From Selenomonas sp. (GTDB lineage: Bacteria > Bacillota_C > Negativicutes > Selenomonadales > Selenomonadaceae): 43,403 nucleotides of DNA. The DNA lies in NCBI RefSeq assembly GCF_024693525.1, contig NZ_JAILKR010000071.1, forward strand, positions 1 through 43,403, read 5' to 3'. Both the position numbers and the translations under genes were made by a program. Below the pieces are notes generated by a model, which worked only from the letters and a program-made list of their open reading frames with translations, was not told where the DNA came from and ran no database searches. Positions 37,853-43,403 of the stretch are shown here, in pieces (the stretch's first letter is position 1; each line of letters begins with the position of its first letter).

Positions 37853-37879
37853 GCACAAACCCCTTTCCGCGATAACGAT

Positions 37880-37907
37880 AAAAAAAAGGCTGCCCTAACG
37901 GCAGCCT
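37880..37907 (-). terminator. Terminator of the tRNA cluster
   Basis: On the minus strand AGGCTGCC and GGGCAGCCT form the stem around GTTA, followed by T7. It lies right after the last tRNA. Confidence 0.9.
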
Positions 37908-37918
37908 ATACATTTCAA

Positions 37919-37994
37919 TGGTGGGCGATAACAGGATCGAACTGCTGACATCCTGCTTGTAAGGCAGGCGCTCTCCCAGCTGAGCTAATCGCCC
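37919..37994 (-). tRNA. tRNA-Val (TAC)
   Basis: A 76-base cloverleaf with CCA encoded. The acceptor GGGCGAT pairs with ATCGCCC; anticodon loop CTTACAA gives anticodon TAC. Last gene of the five-tRNA cluster. Confidence 0.95.
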
Positions 37995-38026
37995 TTATAA
38001 CACGCTTTCGCGAACAGATACAAAAA

Positions 38027-38102
38027 TGGTGACCCACCGGGGAATCGAACCCCGAACCTACTGATTAAGAGTCAGTTGCTCTACCAATTGAGCTAGTGAG
38101 TC
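38027..38102 (-). tRNA. tRNA-Lys (CTT)
   Basis: A 76-base cloverleaf with encoded CCA. The acceptor GACTCAC pairs with GTGGGTC (one wobble); loop CTCTTAA gives CTT, reading AAG. Discriminator A. Confidence 0.93.
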
Positions 38103-38141
38103 ATCTATTGTTCCCTTCACTCAGCGCGAGCACCATCAAAA

Positions 38142-38217
38142 TGGTGGCTCACCCGGGATTTGAACCCGGGACACCCTGATTAACATCCCGGTGCTCTGCC
38201 ACCTGAGCGGGTGAACC
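38142..38217 (-). tRNA. tRNA-Asn-like (GTT), atypical
   Basis: A 76-base cloverleaf with encoded CCA and loop ATGTTAA, anticodon GTT. The anticodon stem has a G29-A41 mismatch (38189 and 38177) and a G-T pair, and the discriminator is A73, whereas the other tRNA-Asn of the cluster has G73. D- and T-stems are intact. It may be a divergent, low-activity or differently charged tRNA. Confidence 0.75.
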
Positions 38218-38220
38218 GAT

Positions 38221-38297
38221 TGGCTGGGGTAGTTGGACTCGAACCAACGGATGCGGGAGTCAAAGTCCCGTGCCTTGACCAACTTGGCTATACCCCA
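38221..38297 (-). tRNA. tRNA-Gln (TTG)
   Basis: A 77-base cloverleaf. The acceptor TGGGGTA pairs with TACCCCA; anticodon stem CGGGA/TCCCG; loop CTTTGAC gives TTG. Discriminator G, encoded CCA. The substrate for the nearby GlnRS. Confidence 0.95.
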
Positions 38298-38343
38298 AGC
38301 TGCGAGCCGTTAAAAAACAGCCCTTTCCCCCAGAAAATAAGCA

Positions 38344-38419
38344 TGGCTCCTTGAGTAGGACTCGAACCTACGACCGATCGGTTAACAGCCGATTGCTCTA
38401 CCAACTGAGCTATCATGGA
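38344..38419 (-). tRNA. tRNA-Asn (GTT)
   Basis: A 76-base cloverleaf with encoded CCA, discriminator G, loop CTGTTAA and anticodon GTT. The acceptor TCCATGA against TCAAGGA has an A4-A69 mismatch (38416 and 38351); all other stem pairs are good. First gene of the cluster. Confidence 0.88.
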
Positions 38420-38449
38420 ATTAACAGCACATCACGCGCTGCACGGATT

Positions 38450-38478
38450 ATTATAGTCTATGCCGACTCAAAAAGCAA
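38450..38478 (-). promoter_or_regulatory. tRNA cluster promoter
   Basis: TTGCTT (38473-38478) and TATAAT (38450-38455) on the minus strand are 17 bases apart, 30 bases before the first tRNA. Confidence 0.85.
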
Positions 38479-38505
38479 GCATTTTTTATTTTATTAAAGC
38501 GGGAA

Positions 38506-39705
38506 TTATTTTTCATCCTTATGCAGGCAGCAGTTCTTGTATTTTTTACCGCTTCCGCATGGGCATGGATCATTTCTTCCGATTTTTTTGCGACGGTGTT
38601 CAGAGAAGGAAACTACATTGTCCTCAGGAGTATCAAGCTTGCCTGAAACCACCTCGGCAGGAGTATGTCCCTTCAGCGACCACATGCGCAGAGAGTTATG
38701 GAAAGCAATGAGAAGCGGTGCCATAGCATGCTCTTCATCATTGGCCTTCTGTGCTCCCAGTGTTTCTATATATTTGAGAACATCCTTCATTTTGCCGCCG
38801 TTCTGGAAGATGATTGTGATCTCTCCAACGACATTCGCAGCACGAAGAACATCCATCTCATAAGCACTCATGAAGAACTGTGCAAGCGTCTTATAGGCAT
38901 CAGTAGCCTCAATGTAGTTCTCATCACCTGCATCATATATCTTGGTATAAGAAAGCTTTGCATACGGAAGATCCGTTTCCTGAATGCTCTTATAAAGCTC
39001 CTCCGGTGCCATAACCGTGTAATAGTACATGATTTTTTCTGCTGTTACAACATTATGCTGCCAGCAGGCACCGTTGAACATGACACGCATGAAGTCGACA
39101 AATTCAAATGTGTCCTCCGCGACCTCAAGATATGGTTTAATCTTTGCAAAAAGCTGGTCGTAATCCAATACGCCGTAATAGAAAAGCATACCGGACACAA
39201 CGCGAAGCATATCCGTGTTCCAGTTCACGGCCTTCACAAAGGAACCGCTGTCAATCCGCTGAAACTCCTCCATGATTTCCGTCGGCATATACCACGCCGG
39301 TTTGTCCTTATATGCGCCTGACATGAGCACACCGATGCTCTGGAAATAATCAAGACGTATTTCATCTGTGCGGAACTCTGTAGAGATTCCATCATGCTGA
39401 ACAACGTGACGTAAAGCCTGATACTGCTCGTCCACAATGGAAACGAACCATTTACCGGAAAACTCAACTATAGCAGGTACAAGCTTTTCAACCAACTCTC
39501 CCTTATTGAGATTGCTTGTGCCTGAAACGCCTACGTTATAACGAATATCATCAAGCTCCTGACGCGTCAGTGTCATAAGAGCGTTTGCAAGGCTGCGGTC
39601 CTCCGGTACATCCCTGCGCATAATCTGCTTACGGCGCTTTTCAGCTTCTTCCTTCAAAAGCTTCTGCATCTCTTCGAGAGCATGAGTTTTTGCTTCCTTA
39701 CCCAT
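38506..39705 (-). CDS. SEC-C motif protein
   Basis: A 399-residue protein whose C terminus is a clear SEC-C zinc motif: [18 protein letters not shown], as at the end of SecA. The N-terminal part begins with a charged coiled coil ([19 protein letters not shown]), followed by a Rho-N/SAP-like segment ([30 protein letters not shown]) and a long helical region with no family I can name. SEC-C motifs bind ribosomes, SecB or other partners. ATG at 39705 is eight bases after GGGGA. Function is unknown. Base composition is lower in G+C than to the left. Confidence 0.85.
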   Translation of the reverse strand: MGKEAKTHALEEMQKLLKEEAEKRRKQIMRRDVPEDRSLANALMTLTRQELDDIRYNVGVSGTSNLNKGELVEKLVPAIVEFSGKWFVSIVDEQYQALRHVVQHDGISTEFRTDEIRLDYFQSIGVLMSGAYKDKPAWYMPTEIMEEFQRIDSGSFVKAVNWNTDMLRVVSGMLFYYGVLDYDQLFAKIKPYLEVAEDTFEFVDFMRVMFNGACWQHNVVTAEKIMYYYTVMAPEELYKSIQETDLPYAKLSYTKIYDAGDENYIEATDAYKTLAQFFMSAYEMDVLRAANVVGEITIIFQNGGKMKDVLKYIETLGAQKANDEEHAMAPLLIAFHNSLRMWSLKGHTPAEVVSGKLDTPEDNVVSFSEHRRKKIGRNDPCPCGSGKKYKNCCLHKDEK

Positions 39706-39743
39706 AGAAAAAATCCCCACTTTCAATATACTCAAACGACGCT

Positions 39744-39772
39744 ATTATAACGCATTCAGTCCGGTTTTGCAA
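39744..39772 (-). promoter_or_regulatory. Promoter of the SEC-C gene
   Basis: TTGCAA (39767-39772) and TATAAT (39744-39749) on the minus strand are 17 bases apart. The neighbouring bases up to 39854 hold only small GC hairpins (near 39797-39822) without a T-run. Confidence 0.78.
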
Positions 39773-39854
39773 AGGCAAAACTTCCTCTGCCGGCGTTTTT
39801 CCAACAGCACCGGCTTCGCGTTACGCAAGGCAGGAGATATATGCTCACCGCCTG

Positions 39855-41066
39855 TTATTTATCAAAGAAATCCGATATTCCCTGAACTATTCCTATGGCT
39901 GCTTTTTTTGCTCCGGCATCGGAATACAGTCGTTTTTCTTCCTTTGGATTTGATACAAACGCTACCTCAATAAGTGTCGCCGGCATATTCGTATGCTTTA
40001 CGACGTAAAAATTGCAGGTCTTTACTCCGCGGCTCTCCGTCGATATCTGTTTTACGAGGTTCTTTTGTATTGCCGCGGCAAGTCTCCGGCTGGACGCCGA
40101 ACCCTTGATATAATAGTAGCCCGTTGTTCCGTTGGCACTGCGGCTGGAAAAGGAGTCCATGTGTATGGACACAAAAGCATCCGCCTTTGCCTTGTTCGCA
40201 ACATCACAGCGTGCCTGCAGCTCATCTACATCCGTCGCCTGCTTATGCTTTGGAGATACCTCTGTATCCGTAGTACGAGTCATTATGACCTTTGCTCCGG
40301 CCTCCTCCAAAAGCCGCTTGACCTCTTTTCCGATTTTCAGCGTGATACTTTTTTCAGTTATTCCGCTGGGCCCGATAGCTCCCGGGTCTTCTCCGCCGTG
40401 TCCAGGGTCTATACATATTTTCTTACCCTTGAGGCCCGAAAATTCAGGCTCTTCGATTTCGTCAGGATCCTCCTCGGGTATATTAACTTCTTCCTTTTTC
40501 TCCTCAGTCTTTGCAGGAGTTTCCTTCTCCTTTACCGGTTCTGTCTCTTTCTCTGTTTCATCAGTCTTTACTTCTGACTCTTCTTCATTTTTTGGTTCTG
40601 CGGCAGGCTTCTTTGGCTCAGCCTTCTCGCCTGCGGATATCTTTCCAAAGTCCATCACAACACGATACGGTGACGGGCCTCCTTCAACAGAGAAAACATC
40701 AAAACCGCCTTTTTTTGCATCCGTTTCAATAACTATCCGCACCGTGGTTTTATCAAACTGTGCTGCACGGACCTTGGACGCAAATGTACTGTCAATAGTC
40801 TGGCTGCGCACAGCGCCGGGACTTAGCCATGCGCCTGATAAATCAACCACAACACGCCCCGGATTCGACAGCACCATCGTGCTGTAGTCTACCTCCTTAT
40901 CCGCATCTACAACAATGCGCACGCGTTCAGAGGTAATTCCGACACGGATATTCTTTATTTCAGCGAGATTCGCAACCTTATCACCGAAGGCACTAGCCCC
41001 CGCACATGCCGGCTGCAGTAAAATCATAAAGACAGCAGCCATCATCATAATAAGACGAAGAATCAT
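39855..41066 (-). CDS. N-acetylmuramoyl-L-alanine amidase with AMIN domain
   Basis: A secreted peptidoglycan hydrolase that cuts between MurNAc and the stem peptide. The 403-residue protein has a signal peptide (about 1-24, ending PACAGASA), an AMIN domain (about 30-150, IRVGITSERVRIVVDAD, RVVVDLSG) for envelope targeting, a Glu/Lys/Thr/Pro-rich linker (about 155-215), and an Amidase_3 catalytic domain with zinc ligands in CIDPGHGGEDPG (His), the following ITEKS (Glu), and FVSIHMDSF (His), plus the catalytic Glu in LIEVAFVSNPKE. ATG at 41066 has AAGGAGCAGG upstream. It is 16 bases after the ABC ATPase and may be co-transcribed. Confidence 0.95.
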   Translation of the reverse strand: MILRLIMMMAAVFMILLQPACAGASAFGDKVANLAEIKNIRVGITSERVRIVVDADKEVDYSTMVLSNPGRVVVDLSGAWLSPGAVRSQTIDSTFASKVRAAQFDKTTVRIVIETDAKKGGFDVFSVEGGPSPYRVVMDFGKISAGEKAEPKKPAAEPKNEEESEVKTDETEKETEPVKEKETPAKTEEKKEEVNIPEEDPDEIEEPEFSGLKGKKICIDPGHGGEDPGAIGPSGITEKSITLKIGKEVKRLLEEAGAKVIMTRTTDTEVSPKHKQATDVDELQARCDVANKAKADAFVSIHMDSFSSRSANGTTGYYYIKGSASSRRLAAAIQKNLVKQISTESRGVKTCNFYVVKHTNMPATLIEVAFVSNPKEEKRLYSDAGAKKAAIGIVQGISDFFDK

Positions 41067-41082
41067 TTTTCCTGCTCCTTAC

Positions 41083-41862
41083 TCAAAGCATATTGTTAAG
41101 AAACGCCTTCGTACGTTCCTCCTTCGGAGCTCCGAACAGTTCCTCAGGTGTCCCCTGTTCTACAATATTTCCATCTGCCATAAATATAACATGATTTGCG
41201 ACCTCACGGGCAAAAGCCATCTCGTGGGTCACAACGACCATAGTCATGTGCTCGGCCGCAAGCTCACGCATGGTCTTGAGAACCTCTCCTGTAAGTTCAG
41301 GGTCAAGCGCAGATGTCGGTTCATCAAAAAGCATTATCGCAGGATTCATCGCCAGCGCGCGGGCTATTGCGACACGCTGCTGCTGACCGCCCGAAAGACG
41401 CGCGGGATACGAATCCTTTTTATCGTAAAGGCCTACCTTACGAAGAAGCTCCTCGGCAACAGGAAGGATTTCTTCCCGTTTCATCTTTTTTACCTGCATA
41501 GGCGCTTCAAGCAGATTTTCCAATACAGTCATATGCGGAAACAGATTGAACTGCTGGAAAACCATTCCCATTGAACCCAAAATATGCCTGAGCTCATCGC
41601 CTTCAGCGTATACTGTACTGCCGTCAACTTCCCTGGCAAGATATTTACCGCGAACCTGAACCGAACCCTTATCTATTTCCTCAAGGCGGTTGAGGCAGCG
41701 CAGCATTGTGCTTTTACCTGAACCTGAAGGACCGATTATTACAAGCACCTCACCACGGCGGACAGTAAAGCTGATACCGTGAAGCACATCAGCATCAGCG
41801 AATTTTTTATGTATATTTTTTACTTCGAGCATCAGCTCGCCATTAGAAATCGTATTTTCCAT
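41083..41862 (-). CDS. Amino-acid ABC transporter ATP-binding protein
   Basis: A 259-residue ATPase of the polar amino-acid (GlnQ/HisP) subfamily. Walker A is GPSGSGKST, signature LSGGQQQR, Walker [14 protein letters not shown], and H-loop VVTHEM. ATG at 41862 follows GGAGG by six bases and overlaps the permease gene by 20 bases; the ATG at 41832 is a weaker choice. It should power the permease next to it. The exact amino acid is unknown. Confidence 0.94.
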   Translation of the reverse strand: MENTISNGELMLEVKNIHKKFADADVLHGISFTVRRGEVLVIIGPSGSGKSTMLRCLNRLEEIDKGSVQVRGKYLAREVDGSTVYAEGDELRHILGSMGMVFQQFNLFPHMTVLENLLEAPMQVKKMKREEILPVAEELLRKVGLYDKKDSYPARLSGGQQQRVAIARALAMNPAIMLFDEPTSALDPELTGEVLKTMRELAAEHMTMVVVTHEMAFAREVANHVIFMADGNIVEQGTPEELFGAPKEERTKAFLNNML

Positions 41863-42487
41863 AATGTGCCTCCAGCTTCTTGAACATCCATGTAAGCACT
41901 GCCGTCATAGCCAAATAGAATACACCGGCAATAAAGAATGCTGTCATGTCAAAATCACGCTGCACGATAGTACGCGCAACACGCAGAAGGTCATTCATCG
42001 CCAGGATATATATAAGAGATGTATCCTTAACAAGGTTGATTGTCTCATTGCTGACCGGCGGAAGCACACGGTGAATCATCTGCGGCAGTATAATACGCCG
42101 CATCGTCTGTATATACGTCATACCCAAGGTTTTCGCTGCTTCGTACTGTCCGCGCTCAATAGACTGAATGCCTGCGCGGAATATCTCAGCGAAATATGCG
42201 GCATAATTCAGTGTGAAAGCCAAAAGTGCTGACGGAAGCGGGTCAAATTTAATACCGACAAGCGGCAGCGCAAAATATACAAACAAAAGCTGCAGCATCA
42301 GCGGAGAACCGCGCATAATCCAAATATACAGCTCAGTCAGGCGGCTGATAATTCCGATTTTTGAAAGGCGCGCCAAAGCCGCAAGAAGTCCGAGCGGAAG
42401 TGACATCGCCAATGTCGCTGCAAAAATCTCCAGCGTAATCTTCGATCCGGCAAGAATCGAAAGAGTTGTTTCCATAAGCTTATCCAT
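41843..42487 (-). CDS. Amino-acid ABC transporter permease
   Basis: A 214-residue membrane protein of the HisM/GlnP family with about five helices and the EAA loop ([23 protein letters not shown]) that contacts the ATPase. The [21 protein letters not shown] segment is typical. ATG at 42487 follows AAGGGAG. No solute-binding protein is within the window, so it must be encoded elsewhere or beyond the unit. Confidence 0.94.
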   Translation of the reverse strand: MDKLMETTLSILAGSKITLEIFAATLAMSLPLGLLAALARLSKIGIISRLTELYIWIMRGSPLMLQLLFVYFALPLVGIKFDPLPSALLAFTLNYAAYFAEIFRAGIQSIERGQYEAAKTLGMTYIQTMRRIILPQMIHRVLPPVSNETINLVKDTSLIYILAMNDLLRVARTIVQRDFDMTAFFIAGVFYLAMTAVLTWMFKKLEAHYGKYDF

Positions 42488-42548
42488 GCATATCTCCCTT
42501 TTTCTTTACCGCACGAAAGGAAAAAAGCGGCAAAGCACTAATAGAAAT

Positions 42549-42577
42549 ATTCTACCGCAAATGGACACATAAAACAA
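42549..42577 (-). promoter_or_regulatory. Promoter of the amino-acid ABC unit
   Basis: TTGTTT (42572-42577) and TAGAAT (42549-42554) on the minus strand are 17 bases apart. A 9-bp hairpin (CTTTGCCGC with GCGGTAAAG) fills most of the leader before the ribosome binding site. Confidence 0.65.
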
Positions 42578-42599
42578 CCTTTCGTGCTTCAGGCAGAGC

Positions 42600-43193
42600 T
42601 CACGGTCTTCTTCTCTGCCAGCTTACATGGGGATTCGGGTCAAATTCCGCAAGCTTTACATTGAACGCTGAAAAAAGCTCATGTATATCAGATGCGCCCA
42701 CAGCCTTTGCTGCAGCCAAGGGAATAGCCGCGCATGCACGGGCATCCTCCAACGCGTCATGATGCTTGAAATCTACATTCAAAAATCGCCCTACTGTATC
42801 AAGCTTATGATTCATCAGCTCAGGCCATGCCTTCCGCGAAAGCTGGACCGTACAGCCCTGAATAAACTCAGGTGCATCAATTTTATGTGTCAGGAGGCAT
42901 GAGCGCAGCACACCCATATCAAAGGGTGCATTGTGCGCGAGCACCACCCTTCCCGACAGATGCTTTTCAAGCTCAGGCCATATACCCGAAAAATCCTCGG
43001 CATCCTCAACCATATCAGGCGTAATGTGATGAATCATTATGTTGCATGAATCGAACTCCATGCGCGGAGGACGAATCAACGTGTAATATTTATCAACAAT
43101 TTTTCCATCCTCAATGTCTACAACAGCTACACTGCACGCCGAATTTTTATATCTGGTCGCTGTTTCAAAATCTATGGCTGTAAAATTGAGCAA
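42600..43193 (-). CDS. DEDDh 3'-5' exonuclease (DNA polymerase III epsilon-like)
   Basis: A 197-residue stand-alone exonuclease of the DnaQ-like class. Motif I is DFE (D8, E10), motif II HNAPFDMGVL with Asp, and motif III HHDALEDARA with His and Asp, so all DEDDh residues are there. It may proofread or trim DNA or RNA ends. The frame runs to 43208, but GGAGGGG six bases before the TTG at 43191-43193 sets the start. That box directly touches the gltA terminator, leaving no room for an ordinary promoter. Confidence 0.88.
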   Translation of the reverse strand: MLNFTAIDFETATRYKNSACSVAVVDIEDGKIVDKYYTLIRPPRMEFDSCNIMIHHITPDMVEDAEDFSGIWPELEKHLSGRVVLAHNAPFDMGVLRSCLLTHKIDAPEFIQGCTVQLSRKAWPELMNHKLDTVGRFLNVDFKHHDALEDARACAAIPLAAAKAVGASDIHELFSAFNVKLAEFDPNPHVSWQRRRP

Positions 43194-43206
43194 AAATTTC
43201 CCCTCC

Positions 43207-43233
43207 AAAAAAATTGCCTCCCGAAGGAGGCAA
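43207..43233 (-). terminator. gltA terminator
   Basis: TTGCCTCC (43226-43233 on the minus strand) and GGAGGCAA (43214-43221) form an 8-bp stem with a stable TTCG tetraloop, followed by T7. It begins six bases after the gltA stop and ends against the exonuclease ribosome binding site. Confidence 0.92.
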
Positions 43234-43238
43234 AGATA

Positions 43239-43403
<165 letters not shown>

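Noticed and set aside
38420..38505. Integrated element at the tRNA cluster
   Set aside because: No integrase, no repeat of a tRNA 3' end, and the composition change lies at the 5' side of the first tRNA, whereas elements usually use the 3' side.

Overview
The window looks like core chromosome of a Negativicutes bacterium, most likely Selenomonadaceae (Selenomonas/Mitsuokella-like). The grounds are Firmicutes gene orders (divIC - S1 protein - tilS - hpt - ftsH; birA - coaX - dusB; DUF1934 - argS - rpoE - pyrG), G+C of about half in most of it, strong AGGAGG-type ribosome binding sites, many TTG starts, and a glutaminyl-tRNA synthetase, which most Firmicutes lack. The genus is an inference; no 16S rRNA is present. 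Nearly all genes lie on the minus strand; only deoD and one FAD-dependent dehydrogenase are on the plus strand.

Layout: 1-255 is the 5' part of RNase P RNA (minus), divergent from deoD. 1222-5451 holds an M18 aminopeptidase, dusB, coaX and birA. 5552-10538 is the ftsH-hpt-tilS-S1-divIC block. 10613-14321 has a double zinc-ribbon protein, an MGDG-synthase-type glycosyltransferase, an SDR oxidoreductase, HU and a YabN-like methylase that lacks the MazG half. 14345-22749 holds mfd, a second zinc-ribbon protein, pyrG, rpoE (delta), argS and a DUF1934 protein. 22879-26354 is a chemotaxis group: a Cache-type receptor, CheX, and a receiver domain fused to a CheX-like domain. 26542-33092 is metabolic and transport: a VOC protein, putP, an FAD dehydrogenase behind a leader with a terminator-like hairpin, an MFS transporter behind a double-operator promoter, and an MTA/SAH-nucleosidase-like enzyme with a conserved unknown protein. 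33103-37852 has an ArsB/NhaD-type permease, a small unknown protein, glnS, an HD-domain protein and NiaR. 37919-38419 is a cluster of five tRNA genes (transcribed Asn, Gln, Asn-like, Lys, Val). 38506-43403 holds a SEC-C protein, a cell-wall amidase, an amino-acid ABC ATPase and permease, a DEDDh exonuclease and the end of gltA; this last part looks poorer in G+C than the rest.

Most of the window is housekeeping: tRNA supply and decoding, transcription-repair coupling, nucleotide salvage and CTP synthesis, and cell division and wall. No CRISPR array, phage, transposase or toxin-antitoxin locus was seen. The points most worth a second look are the FAD-dehydrogenase leader, the two operators on the MFS promoter with no adjacent regulator, the Asp-to-Asn change in the nucleosidase-like enzyme, the receiver-CheX fusion, two tRNA genes with stem mismatches, and the basic rather than acidic tail of RpoE.
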